Notes under the pieces: generated by a model | What the model saw: the letters and a program-made list of their open reading frames with translations, nothing else | Database searches by the model: none | What the model was told of the DNA's origin: nothing | Part shown: piece after piece, positions 18,217-25,972 of the stretch | How positions within the stretch are numbered: the stretch's first letter is position 1 | Layout of the letters: the number at the start of each line of letters is the position of its first letter | Position numbers and translations under genes: made by a program | Origin: Candidatus Hodarchaeota archaeon | GTDB lineage: Archaea; Asgardarchaeota; Heimdallarchaeia; Hodarchaeales; YT1-039 | Length of the DNA stretch: 64,000 nt | NCBI GenBank assembly: GCA_016840025.1 | Contig: JAEOTF010000090.1 | Span: 1 to 64,000 of the forward strand | Reading direction: 5' to 3'

Positions 18217-18360
18217 ATGGATCCTATTAATTGTAATATCCCTGATAAAGACATTGAGGATATTAATAAACTGATAAAGAAAGGAAAGTACCCTCATAGA
18301 TCAGAATTTATACGTGAGTCAATTAGACGGCTCATAAGAATGGAGAAAATGGTAAAATAA
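18217..18360 (+). CDS. Ribbon-helix-helix DNA-binding protein
   Basis: A 47-residue protein: a short strand (INCNIPDKDI), helix 1 (EDINKLIKKGKYP), then the HRSEFIRESIRRLI helix typical of CopG/NikR-like ribbon-helix-helix regulators, which bind DNA as dimers through the strand. The ATG at 18217 is chosen because sequence upstream in the frame comes from the hairpinned element. No toxin gene is adjacent. It may regulate neighbouring genes or be a remnant passenger of the element. Confidence 0.75.
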   Translation: MDPINCNIPDKDIEDINKLIKKGKYPHRSEFIRESIRRLIRMEKMVK

Positions 18361-18373
18361 GGAATTAAAGTAA

Positions 18374-19006
18374 TTATATATCTTGTTTTAATTCTAAATA
18401 TTCATACAAGTCCGTAGGAACCTCAGCGTCACTTAGATAGACACTAAGAGAATATTGCTTGACTATTTTTGGAAAAACGTCATCAACTAATCCAGCCTGA
18501 TAACACTGTAATAATTCCTTTTCTGTCAATTGTTTAAATTTAAGTCCTTTTAGATGGGTTGGAAGGAATTTTAGAAGAAGTAAACGCCGAGAAATCTTAT
18601 TCGCTAACCATGCAGCTAATGAGTCCGATGTAATCTCCCATAAAGTATTTTTGACATAGTTTTGGAATGGTTCATAACTTCTAAAGATTGAACTAGGTAA
18701 AGCCACCTTAACCCATGCATTATCATCTTCTAATTCATGAGTAGGTGGTGTACATTCTAGTAGATCCGCCAGAATCCACGCATAAACATCCATAGATGCT
18801 ATGGCAGCGTAATGGGCTGTTTCATCAGAAAAACCAATATCATGATGTAAACTACGGACAGTTTGTGCACAAGCACCTCCACCTGGAACGATTACTACTC
18901 TAACAGACTTTTGAGTAGCACTAGCTTTTAGAATTCGACAAATTTGTTTAAGTTTCGGAGGATAATCTTGAAGGCTCCCACCTACCTTTATGACCCAACT
19001 ACGCAG
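18374..19006 (-). CDS. mfnE: [5-(aminomethyl)furan-3-yl]methyl phosphate kinase (MfnE-like), CTG start
   Basis: The first ATG (18793) would remove the nucleotide-binding half. The same frame is open to 19024 and codes for WVIKVGGSLQDY and VRVVIVPGGGACAQTVR, the amino-acid-kinase GGS and PGGG phosphate loops. Further on are LWEITSDSLAAWLA and VDDVFPKIVKQY, which fit MfnE. The kinase phosphorylates the aminomethylfuran intermediate in methanofuran synthesis. No ATG, GTG or TTG lies in frame before the kinase motif; a CTG at 19006 follows AAGGAG (19021-19016) by nine bases and gives 210 residues, near the family length. It follows the rubredoxin gene by 35 bases, and mfnB is nearby. A hidden frameshift is the alternative. 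Confidence 0.75.
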   Translation of the reverse strand: MRSWVIKVGGSLQDYPPKLKQICRILKASATQKSVRVVIVPGGGACAQTVRSLHHDIGFSDETAHYAAIASMDVYAWILADLLECTPPTHELEDDNAWVKVALPSSIFRSYEPFQNYVKNTLWEITSDSLAAWLANKISRRLLLLKFLPTHLKGLKFKQLTEKELLQCYQAGLVDDVFPKIVKQYSLSVYLSDAEVPTDLYEYLELKQDI

Positions 19007-19041
19007 AGATAATGACTCCTTGGTGTGATACCGATTGTGTG

Positions 19042-19206
19042 TTAGTCCGTGGGCTCAAACTCTTCTTTGGATGCTCCACATTCAGGACAAACCCAATCAT
19101 CCGGTAATTTCTCAAATGGAGTGCCTGGGGGAATATCTGCTGAAGGGTCTCCCTTTTCTGGATCGTAAACATAACCACAAACTATACATTCATATTTCTG
19201 CGCCAT
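19042..19206 (-). CDS. Rubredoxin
   Basis: A 54-residue protein. It begins [16 protein letters not shown], continues with the conserved [20 protein letters not shown] block and ends with [14 protein letters not shown]. The two CxxCG knuckles (C7/C10 and C40/C43) hold the single iron. Rubredoxins carry one electron to oxygen- or peroxide-detoxifying enzymes and other redox partners in anaerobes. The ATG at 19206 follows AGGTGAC. It is upstream of the mfnE-like gene on the same strand, so they may be one transcript. Confidence 0.93.
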   Translation of the reverse strand: MAQKYECIVCGYVYDPEKGDPSADIPPGTPFEKLPDDWVCPECGASKEEFEPTD

Positions 19207-19343
19207 TCTTTGTCACCTAGACATTATTTGTATTGTGTGCTACATAATTTTTAGATTTATTTTATTTCTCTTTCGAAAATTGATAAAAGAAAAAGTTAAT
19301 AATGATTTCCTAGATTCGTAACAAGAAATAAAGGGGTAAACAC

Positions 19344-19964
19344 ATGAAAAAAACGATAATTCCATTATTTTTAGTATTTTTTATATTTTCTGCCGCTGTT
19401 TCAGCCGAACCTACCGCTGAACAGTTACTAAATGCTGATTTTGAGGATTGGACGGACAATGATCTGGATAACTGGACAGTAGCGGGATCTGGAACGGTAG
19501 AAAATGAAACTACCGAAAAACATCTTGGATCTTATAGTGTGAAAGTAAACTTACCTGTTTCTAGCTGGGTAAACATTTACCAAGAAGTATCTGGATTTAC
19601 TGAGGGAAATAGCGTAACAGGTGTTGTTTATGCCTTAGAAGACTATAATAGCGTATATGTTGAAGTGGACTTCATATGGTATGATGATTTTGGTGGAAGT
19701 GTAATATCCGCAACAGCTATAACCTTTTCCGTTGACGATGCGAATTGGCAGGAAGTTTCAGGATCTCAGAATGTCCCTACTGGTGCAAATGTTTTAAGGG
19801 CAAGTTTTTACTGTGCGAATGATGGTTCTACGGCTGTATCAGTCTACATTGATGCTGCTAGTATTAGCGGTCCTGATGTTGATGAATTCAAAGTACCTAC
19901 CTCAGTTCTTACAGCTTCAGCATTTATGGTAGTTTTAGCTGTAATAATTAAGAAGAAAACATAA
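19344..19964 (+). CDS. Secreted surface protein with carbohydrate-binding-like jelly roll
   Basis: Signal peptide MKKTIIPLFLVFFIFSAAVS, then one beta-rich domain of about 155 residues: LLNADFEDWTDNDLDNWTVA opens it, followed by HLGSYSVKVNL, and FYCANDGSTAVSVYIDAASI closes it. This is the layout of carbohydrate-binding-module-like jelly rolls. A hydrophobic helix (VLTASAFMVVLAVIIKKKT) anchors the C-terminus. No catalytic domain is present. It is a single-gene unit followed by a hairpin terminator. Confidence 0.65.
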   Translation: MKKTIIPLFLVFFIFSAAVSAEPTAEQLLNADFEDWTDNDLDNWTVAGSGTVENETTEKHLGSYSVKVNLPVSSWVNIYQEVSGFTEGNSVTGVVYALEDYNSVYVEVDFIWYDDFGGSVISATAITFSVDDANWQEVSGSQNVPTGANVLRASFYCANDGSTAVSVYIDAASISGPDVDEFKVPTSVLTASAFMVVLAVIIKKKT

Positions 19965-19997
19965 AAGACATCAAATGCTCCATATTTCTGCACAATT

Positions 19998-20040
19998 GCT
20001 CCCCTACATAATATGTAATTGGCGGGGGGCTTTTCTTCTC
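19998..20040 (+). terminator. Hairpin terminator of the 19344 gene
   Basis: GCTCCCC (19998-20004) pairs with GGGGGGC (20024-20030), with an inner TACAT/ATGTA stem, followed by a T-rich stretch (ttttcttctcttta). It lies 33 bases after the stop codon. Confidence 0.6.
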
Positions 20041-20344
20041 TTTATGAAAGTAAGCGATAAATACAACTTAATTCTAAACCTGGCTAATCTTGATTCTATG
20101 CAAATGTAATTACGCTAAAAATGATCCTTTTTATGGTGTTGTACCCCGATGTTGGTTTTTATATATAAAGTTGATATAAAAAGGAAAAAGAACCTTTTTT
20201 TTAATATAAAAGAAGGATAGTTTGGTGTTTGTCAACTTCGAGGTACAGTGCCCTTTTTATTACCTAATATAGTATTTTGAGAACTCAATGTGAAGTCGCA
20301 TACTATGGAAGAGAAAAACAACGATTCATTCTGACCAATCTTTT
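20041..20344. other. Intergenic, no gene seen; one A/T hairpin
   Basis: AT-rich spacer. The only structure noted is AAAAAGG (20178-20184) with CCTTTTT (20193-20199), followed by T's on both strands, which could end transcripts from either side. A TATA-like ttatatataaag lies at about 20158-20170 on the plus strand, but no gene follows it in that direction before 20892. Confidence 0.4.
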
Positions 20345-20470
20345 TTAAACACAATTTCTGCATTTTCCTGATTCTCCACCGCAATTGCCACAATAGTGGC
20401 GTTTAGCGACTTTACATTGAAAAAGGTGTTTTTAATGACTATGGCATAACTCACAAACTAGATAAAACAC
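20345..20470 (-). pseudogene. Small zinc-finger ORF interrupted by an in-frame TAA
   Basis: Starting at GTG 20470, two bases after the stop of the membrane-protein gene, the frame reads MFYLVCELCHSH, then TAA (20434-20432), then KHLFQCKVAKRHYCGNCGGE and SGKCRNCV before a second stop. The two halves form one regular pattern of CxxC pairs (CELC, then C, CGNC, CRNC) like a small zinc finger. Either the gene is broken by one point mutation, or the stop is read through, or the pattern is fortuitous. It would be co-transcribed with the 20472 gene. Confidence 0.4.
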
Positions 20471-20471
20471 A

Positions 20472-20828
20472 TTATTTGTCGTGTATCCCCATGAATTCTA
20501 AAATTTGTGGAAGGAAAAAGAAAATTCCGACAACTATACCTAAGAGACCATTTTGAATGAGTGCTTCAAGGAATGAATAATAGTCACGAGAGATCTCTGC
20601 TATTGCTAAAAGTAGCAACCCACCTTCATATACTATCAATGGTGTGTAATATATCTCTTTTGAAGTATCTCGTGTTCTTAAGAAGCAGATGATGCCTGTA
20701 GCACAGATTAAAAGTATAGCTAGGCTCTCATGGAACCCAATAGGCATAGTTAGAAATGTTGCTGAAAGTACATTGACCCAAAAGATTAAACTTAGTCCAT
20801 AGATCATATACTTCTTGAGTTCACTCAT
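20472..20828 (-). CDS. Small four-helix membrane protein
   Basis: 118 residues with four hydrophobic stretches (YGLSLIFWVNVLSATFL, ESLAILLICATGIICFL, PLIVYEGGLLLLAIAEI, NGLLGIVVGIFFFLPQIL). I do not recognise the family. The ATG start is clear. Downstream on the same strand lies the interrupted zinc-finger frame; upstream lies a divergent gene at 20892. Confidence 0.55.
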   Translation of the reverse strand: MSELKKYMIYGLSLIFWVNVLSATFLTMPIGFHESLAILLICATGIICFLRTRDTSKEIYYTPLIVYEGGLLLLAIAEISRDYYSFLEALIQNGLLGIVVGIFFFLPQILEFMGIHDK

Positions 20829-20891
20829 TTTGTAGTGATGAAATAGTATGACTTATATTTTAACATTCTATCAGAGATAAGGAGCTTTTAG

Positions 20892-21278
20892 ATGTTTCAA
20901 CCTGAAATAAAGGTGGTGGGCCTTAGTTCACAAAAAATCGAAAATAATGAGTTCTTGTGTTTAATTCCTGCTGGTATCATCAACGATTTCTATGAAAGTA
21001 ACTTTTTTTGGAAGACTATCACTGGTTCTATTTTTCTATTAACGTTTTTAGAAGAAAAAAAACTAATATTACCCCAAGATCCAAATCGTATACATATTCT
21101 TACTAAACAAAAAAGAAAAGGGGACAAACAGGCTTTCCGTCGAGGGGCATATATCTTAATTCCCCCTGAAGTACTAGAAAATAACAGGTTGAATTCTGAT
21201 AAATTCAAAAATTCGCTCCAGTCTTATATAGCGTGGGTTCATTTGAAAGAAGGCTATTATTTAGCTTCTTTGGCATAA
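20892..21278 (+). CDS. Unknown 128-residue protein
   Basis: A soluble protein of mixed alpha/beta character: an N-terminal strand pair (EIKVVGLSSQ, EFLCLIPAG), a hydrophobic helix (TGSIFLLTFLEEKKL), a basic loop (TKQKRKGDKQAFRRG), then AYILIPPEVL and a C-terminal helix. No family recognised. AAGGAG stands just before the ATG, which supports real translation. It is divergent from the 20472 gene and convergent with the GNAT gene at 21306. Confidence 0.5.
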   Translation: MFQPEIKVVGLSSQKIENNEFLCLIPAGIINDFYESNFFWKTITGSIFLLTFLEEKKLILPQDPNRIHILTKQKRKGDKQAFRRGAYILIPPEVLENNRLNSDKFKNSLQSYIAWVHLKEGYYLASLA

Positions 21279-21305
21279 TTTACGCAGAATACCATGCCTT
21301 TTGGA

Positions 21306-21743
21306 CTAAGTGTCTTCACTTTTTCGTTTAGTCGCATATATTATTTCTTCATTCCATATATGATACCCTGCACTGCGAAACAATTTAAAAGAATTAGTTT
21401 TATCTTCTTCAATAAGGACTGCTACAATTTTAATCCCCAATCGCTCAAAAAACTCTTCTGAGGCATGCACTAATTTTTTCGCGATTCCTTGACGCTGATA
21501 GTGGGGTTTTACTGCTAGACGATTAATCCATCCTTTACGGCTATCGTGTGAAAGTAAAACGATGCCTACAAGCTCTTGTTCTACAAAAGCTCCAAGGAAA
21601 TTCACCACTCCGCTCTTTAATTGTTTTTCTAAGGCTGATTTACTATCTCGTCCTTTTGGTCTTAATGGTAATCCTGTTTCTTCCCACACTTGGCAGATAG
21701 CTTCATAATAGGATAAATCTACCTCATAAATCTCATATTTCAT
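21306..21743 (-). CDS. GNAT-family N-acetyltransferase
   Basis: A complete small GNAT: LVGIVLLSHDSRKGWINRLAV forms strands 3-4 and HYQRQGIAKKLVHASEEFF carries the Q/RxxGxG/A acetyl-CoA loop (RQGIAKKL) around residue 85, with LFRSAGYHIWNE closing the fold. Substrate unknown; RimI-like protein acetylation is possible. It is the last gene of the minus-strand ubiquitin block, 41 bases after the HExxH/RING gene, and might be part of that operon. Confidence 0.8.
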   Translation of the reverse strand: MKYEIYEVDLSYYEAICQVWEETGLPLRPKGRDSKSALEKQLKSGVVNFLGAFVEQELVGIVLLSHDSRKGWINRLAVKPHYQRQGIAKKLVHASEEFFERLGIKIVAVLIEEDKTNSFKLFRSAGYHIWNEEIIYATKRKSEDT

Positions 21744-21784
21744 ATGATTTTCTCCTACATCTTAATCCGACTAACAAATTTCAT

Positions 21785-22492
21785 TTAAGTGCTTTCTTCA
21801 TCTATCAGAATAACCTTACAAATAGGACAGCTGCTCTCTTGTTTAAGCCACTGATCTACACAGTCTGAATGAAATTGTGCTTGACAATTTTCACATTTCA
21901 GAGCTGATTTCTGTATTTTTGTAGCGCAAATAGCGCAAGCAACCCTCGACTTATGAACATGGGTTAATAAGGAAAAAGTAGGTTTTTCTTCCGAAAAAGG
22001 GCAGTATTGTGAACCTAAAACCTTGAACGAACAAGTAATTCCTCCCATGGTTCTTGTTGATCCCTGTACAAAAACTTCCCCGTTAGTGTTCCTTTCAATG
22101 ATCCAGCATGGTTCCTTGCAAAATTGAGCGAAGATTTTTCGAGTCCCTTCTCCAAATCCTCGACTAACAGCCTGTAGAGAAATTGATTCCTCAACATTTT
22201 CTGTTGAAGGAAGAAATCCTTTCCAGACTAATAAATGACCTAATTCATGAGCCATCAATGCAGCCTTAGCTTCATCATCCCACGAATGTGTCTTCATGCT
22301 TATTGTTAGAATATAATAATCGGGAGTATTAAATTGTCCTGGTATTTTCTGGATTTCAGCTAATGCGTCTCTTATGGTTGTTTTCTCATATTTCAGAACA
22401 TAACGTTCTTCTTTCAACTCTTCATATCTTGAAAGAACATCTTCATAAAACAATCGTTCTAAAGCTCTGATCTCTGCATTCATTGCATTCAC
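21785..22492 (-). CDS. Zincin-like HExxH domain fused to a C-terminal RING finger
   Basis: Residues 1-125 hold a helical domain with AHELGH (residues 81-86) and nearby Glu residues (ENVEES, about 99-103) that could be a third ligand, the pattern of gluzincin-like metallopeptidases. The C-terminus is a full RING-type set: C186-x2-C189, C200-x2-C203, H208, C211, C222-x2-C225 with a Trp after the sixth ligand (CVDQWL) as in E2-binding RINGs. Placed next to E2, E1, ubiquitin and JAMM genes, it is a strong candidate E3 ligase, possibly also a protease. It overlaps the upstream RING gene by four bases. I know of no described protein with this pair of domains. Confidence 0.75.
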   Translation of the reverse strand: MNAMNAEIRALERLFYEDVLSRYEELKEERYVLKYEKTTIRDALAEIQKIPGQFNTPDYYILTISMKTHSWDDEAKAALMAHELGHLLVWKGFLPSTENVEESISLQAVSRGFGEGTRKIFAQFCKEPCWIIERNTNGEVFVQGSTRTMGGITCSFKVLGSQYCPFSEEKPTFSLLTHVHKSRVACAICATKIQKSALKCENCQAQFHSDCVDQWLKQESSCPICKVILIDEEST

Positions 22493-23409
22493 TCAGTTGG
22501 TAGGACAATAACCTTTTTACATTTGTAACAAGTATTCTTAGTCCGCAGATAAAGTTCTAATTCGGTTTTATGATATAATGCACCGCAGAAAGAACATTGA
22601 TAGGCTCTTTCTCGAGATCCGAAATCTCCTTCACAAAATAAGCACTGCTTTTGAGGATTAGAAGGAGTTTCTAACTTAAATTCCACCATCAGAGGAATTC
22701 GTGGATCTCTTTGATGTCTTTCTCCTGTTATCGTAGGAAGGTCAGGTAAGGGAGTTTGTTGAGGGATTCTACGCATTTGTGAACATAACAAAATATTTTT
22801 CACTAATGGTGTCATATCCAATATGTTGAGATGGATTAGAGAGTGAACAATAAGTCCTCGACCCTTGGCGAATGCAACCAGACAAGCATCTGTGTCAAAT
22901 TTTTGTTTCATTATCTTTGAGCTAATTAATATCTCTACTTGATCTGTTAGAACATTAAATGGCATTGATTTTGCTTGAATGCACCATTTATTCCTAAATA
23001 TACCCGATTCCATTCCCCGAACCAGTGAATGATCTGGATCCTTTAGTTCTAGATCGATTTCTTCCCTCTTTGTGAATTTTCCATTATGACAAATGAATCC
23101 AGGGGCAATTCGTTCTATAACTGTGTTTAAACACCAATCCGTTGTTAGTAATGGTTTCCCCCTGAGTATAAATTTTTGAACCTCTCGAGCAGCTCGTGTT
23201 TCGATAAATAGACCAGGACAGCATATAATTAACATGTCAAAAACACGAAGGTTAAAATTAGTAAGTTTAGAGGGTTTAATATAAGTTGTGTTAATTCCTA
23301 TGTCGGGATCAATTAGGAAATTATCTAAATCTCCTTCTATAATTAGAATTTGATCTTGGGTTTCGTTGCTTCTACCTTGTTTTATCTTTTTGTCCATACT
23401 ACTGCCCAT
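22489..23409 (-). CDS. GATase-like domain fused to a RING-like zinc finger
   Basis: The first 200 residues follow the class I glutamine-amidotransferase-like/DUF4350 layout: MLIICCPGLFIETRAAREV, FILRGKPLLTTDWCLNTVI, DPDHSLVRGM, ACLVAFAKGRGLIVHSLIHL. No catalytic Cys-His pair is evident, so this is probably a binding domain. The C-terminus has C256-x2-C259, C272-x2-C275, H280 and C294-x2-C297; the cysteine expected two or three residues after the His is missing (HKTELE), so the RING is incomplete. It sits between JAMM (gap of four bases) and the HExxH/RING gene (overlap), inside one operon. Confidence 0.7.
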   Translation of the reverse strand: MGSSMDKKIKQGRSNETQDQILIIEGDLDNFLIDPDIGINTTYIKPSKLTNFNLRVFDMLIICCPGLFIETRAAREVQKFILRGKPLLTTDWCLNTVIERIAPGFICHNGKFTKREEIDLELKDPDHSLVRGMESGIFRNKWCIQAKSMPFNVLTDQVEILISSKIMKQKFDTDACLVAFAKGRGLIVHSLIHLNILDMTPLVKNILLCSQMRRIPQQTPLPDLPTITGERHQRDPRIPLMVEFKLETPSNPQKQCLFCEGDFGSRERAYQCSFCGALYHKTELELYLRTKNTCYKCKKVIVLPTE

Positions 23410-23413
23410 TAAA

Positions 23414-24232
23414 TTATTCCTCTGGCTTTTCTTGGAAGAAAGTGCTTAATTTTACCGCGGTCTGGGGGAATTTAGAATCATCTTCAGAAGGAGTTTTGAT
23501 CTTCTGTTTCAGATCTTCTATTTCTTCTTCCAAACTGCTAATCCGTTCACTTAGTTCTTTTACTAATGAAGATTCAGTAAACTTCTTTTGAGTTAAATAA
23601 CTAAAAACTATACTCAATGCTTGAGAAATATTCCTTTCATCTTCCCTTTCACAAGCTTCAGGGCTTAATGTTTGTCCTAATGAGTTTTGTGTAGTCCATT
23701 TAAGAGTTTGAGTAAGAAAGGAAGTTAACGAGGGCTGAGGAAGTAATAATGGCACTTTATGATACATTAGTGTACGAGCAAAAGGATCATCGAGACGAAA
23801 GCAGGTTATGAACTCAACTCCAGGATCTATTTCGAGATTTGAAATCAGGTATGGGTCTACTACTATCGCGATACATGCAGGGTTTGGTCCCTGCAAACCT
23901 GCTTGTGTTTGTCTATCGTCATTGGAAAGAAACAATGTAAGATTAGGATGTGAATGATACCATCCTATAACATACTCCTTTCCTTTCATTCGTTTATCTA
24001 GTATTTCAGCTGCGATAATGTAATCTTCTCCCTGAAGTTGAACTTGAGTTGGAGTACCATGTTTGATAGGAATTGCTTGAGTAACAATTACATCTTGGTC
24101 TTGTGTATAACCGATAAGATAACCATGAACTTCTAGACGAGTACCAAGTAAAGGATTTCCTCTACGTAGGCAATGAGCCATCATATCAAAAAAAGCAGCA
24201 TCTTGGAGGTAAGTCTTACCACTATTCTGCAT
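23414..24232 (-). CDS. JAMM/MPN+ metalloprotease (Rpn11/Csn5-like deubiquitinase candidate)
   Basis: JAMM enzymes are zinc peptidases that cut isopeptide bonds and mature ubiquitin precursors. The full motif is present: E34 in LEVHGYLIG, then H93-S-H95-P, S103 and D106 in WYHSHPNLTLFLSNDD. The MPN domain covers about residues 8-165. A linker and a predicted coiled coil (SSLVKELSERISSLEEEIED) follow, perhaps for complex formation. It precedes two RING genes on the same strand and follows the HDAC gene after about 200 bases with its own TATA box. The likely job is trimming of the ubiquitin-like precursor or deconjugation. Confidence 0.9.
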   Translation of the reverse strand: MQNSGKTYLQDAAFFDMMAHCLRRGNPLLGTRLEVHGYLIGYTQDQDVIVTQAIPIKHGTPTQVQLQGEDYIIAAEILDKRMKGKEYVIGWYHSHPNLTLFLSNDDRQTQAGLQGPNPACIAIVVDPYLISNLEIDPGVEFITCFRLDDPFARTLMYHKVPLLLPQPSLTSFLTQTLKWTTQNSLGQTLSPEACEREDERNISQALSIVFSYLTQKKFTESSLVKELSERISSLEEEIEDLKQKIKTPSEDDSKFPQTAVKLSTFFQEKPEE

Positions 24233-24328
24233 ATTTTCACCTATACCATCTATAAGAATCGTTAAATTGGGATTTGAATCCCTCTTGTATCTCTTTACTT
24301 ATTACTGACTCAAAATTTTCTCTCTTTC

Positions 24329-24338
24329 TTTTATAATG
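24329..24338 (-). promoter_or_regulatory. TATA box for the JAMM-RING-RING sub-operon
   Basis: On the minus strand, cattataaaa lies about 100 bases before the JAMM start codon, with a purine-rich stretch on its 5' side. It would give a start near 24305 and a 70-base leader. The ATG itself is preceded by AGGTGA. This suggests the JAMM/RING genes can be transcribed apart from the upstream E1/E2/HDAC genes. Confidence 0.4.
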
Positions 24339-24438
24339 CTTATTTTAATAGCCTCTCATTAATTATTGTAATACAACTTTCTCCGCTTTCTTTCCTCTTC
24401 TATTCTATGATTACAGAATCCATAAAGGAATATGTCCA

Positions 24439-25188
24439 TCATTCAAACCCTTCTACAAATGCCCTAACATTTATTCCAAGTACATCGTGATTATAACCAC
24501 CCTCAAGCACGGCGAAACGCCTTCCAGAACAATTCTCTTCGGTGAATTCCTTAATTATAGTTCCAATCGCTCTATAGTCTTCAGTCGTTAGTAATCCTCC
24601 CCAATCTGCTTCATGTCTGTCAAATCCAGCGGAAACGCCAATCATCTCTATGCTATCAAGAGTCTTCAGAAAGTATCTAATATCTTCAACGAAGCTATAG
24701 TTGCTATCTCCTTCACCATGGTGATAAATTACATCTTTTCTTCCTCTGAAGAAGTTGTCAGTTCCATCACCATAATGTAAATCGAAATCTATAATGGCAG
24801 CATTCTTTATTTTTCCCTCAGAGATAAGGTTTTGGATAGCTACTGCTATATTATTGAAGTAACAGAATCCCCAACACGAATCTGGACTCGCGTGATGTCC
24901 TGGTGGTCGAATAAGTGCAAATGCAGGTTCACTGTCAAATGCAAAGTTAGCGCTCATTATAGCACCACCTGCCGCTAACATCGCTGTTGAATAGACTAAA
25001 TTATTGCCCTTGACTCTTGCAAGGTGATTTTCTGTATGAACTAATAGAATATCTTCATCTTGTGCTGGTATTGCTTCTATTATTTCAAAATCCTTTATTT
25101 CTTGATAAATTGCTTCCATCCTTCCCGCACTTGCCGCAGGATCATAAGTATAAACTTGATTGTATTTTTCATGGAAAATAATTTTCAT
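24439..25188 (-). CDS. Histone-deacetylase-family amidohydrolase
   Basis: The arginase/deacetylase fold is clear: RPPGHHA with the catalytic His pair, GFCYFNNIAVAI, then IIDFDLHYGDGT with the Asp-x-His zinc ligands and SAGFDRHEADW with the third Asp. EGGYN near the end is the family loop. All catalytic residues are present. Family members remove acetyl groups from lysines, polyamines or small molecules; class II-like by sequence feel. It starts 25 bases after the E2 stop codon, so it is in the ubiquitin operon, which suggests lysine deacetylation may act with modification, though that is inference. Confidence 0.9.
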   Translation of the reverse strand: MKIIFHEKYNQVYTYDPAASAGRMEAIYQEIKDFEIIEAIPAQDEDILLVHTENHLARVKGNNLVYSTAMLAAGGAIMSANFAFDSEPAFALIRPPGHHASPDSCWGFCYFNNIAVAIQNLISEGKIKNAAIIDFDLHYGDGTDNFFRGRKDVIYHHGEGDSNYSFVEDIRYFLKTLDSIEMIGVSAGFDRHEADWGGLLTTEDYRAIGTIIKEFTEENCSGRRFAVLEGGYNHDVLGINVRAFVEGFE

Positions 25189-25213
25189 AAGGATTGTCTC
25201 CTTTTCATTTTAA

Positions 25214-25723
25214 TCATTTAGCATATTTTCTTACCCATTCTTGTGCTTTTCTTTTGAAAAGTCCTTTATCTCGACGCCATTGCTTCATTGCCTCGTGGTT
25301 CATCCCTACATCATGTTCTGGGATGACACAAGTGAAATTCAGCAACGAACGAACGGCTTGGATAAGTTGAACAAGTGATTTCCCAGGATTCCATCCTTCT
25401 GGTGTCCCTTTCAATCGTTTATCTGTCATGCTATTACATATGTTAGTATAATCTGCACCAGGAATTGTAGGGCTAATATTAGGATGCCAGAGCATTGTAT
25501 GGAACTTGGCAAAGGGTTGAGAGAAAGGATAACCTTTAAGGCGAAGTTCTAAGATGAATCTTCCCCCTTCATAAGGACTATTTGGTTCTCCAAGGAAAAT
25601 AACCTGCAAATGGGTTAACTCATCTTTTCCAGGCCAAGTGGATATCTCTACATATGGATCATTAGCGTATTCTTGGAATGCTTCGATATAATCTTTAGTC
25701 AAACGGTCAATATCTGTGCTCAT
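25214..25723 (-). CDS. Ubiquitin-conjugating enzyme E2
   Basis: The UBC fold is easy to follow: helix 1 (RLTKDYIEAFQEY), strand region LTHLQVIFLGEPNSPYEGG, FILELRLKGYPFSQP, then WHPNIS (residues 79-84) and the active-site NICNSM with Cys96. GWNP (110-113) and the SLVQLIQAVRSLL helix complete it. Compared with eukaryotic E2s, the loop between HPN and the active Cys is about six residues longer, and a short insertion (TDKRLKGTPE) lies after the Cys. Length 169. It lies between the LRR and HDAC genes in the operon. Confidence 0.93.
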   Translation of the reverse strand: MSTDIDRLTKDYIEAFQEYANDPYVEISTWPGKDELTHLQVIFLGEPNSPYEGGRFILELRLKGYPFSQPFAKFHTMLWHPNISPTIPGADYTNICNSMTDKRLKGTPEGWNPGKSLVQLIQAVRSLLNFTCVIPEHDVGMNHEAMKQWRRDKGLFKRKAQEWVRKYAK

Positions 25724-25972
25724 TTTATTGAATCGCCTTATGAATCATTTCTGTATTCAACATTAATTCTCTATTTTACTCTTAATTATGATTTAATTCC
25801 TAAAATCGATTCCTTATTGATATTAATCTAGTTAATACCTCCAAAAAGGAATTTATGGGGAATCCAAAGAAAATGTTTCAATATATTGCCTCCTAAGAAT
25901 TGAAAGAAGAAGAAAAAATAGGCTAAAAGCCAACCAATGAGTACTTCAAATATCATACCAAAGGAGAATAAC

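Noticed and set aside
19035..19220. Plus-strand 61-residue ORF
   Set aside because: It is the antisense of the rubredoxin gene, whose iron-binding motifs are unmistakable.
20150..20200. CRISPR or repeat-like A/T tracts in the 20 kb spacer
   Set aside because: Only one simple hairpin and no repeated unit with spacers.
24255..24290. tRNA T-arm-like sequence on the minus strand (GGGATTCAAATCCC)
   Set aside because: The five-base stem does not pair around the TTCAAAT loop in proper register, and no acceptor or anticodon arm is found beside it.
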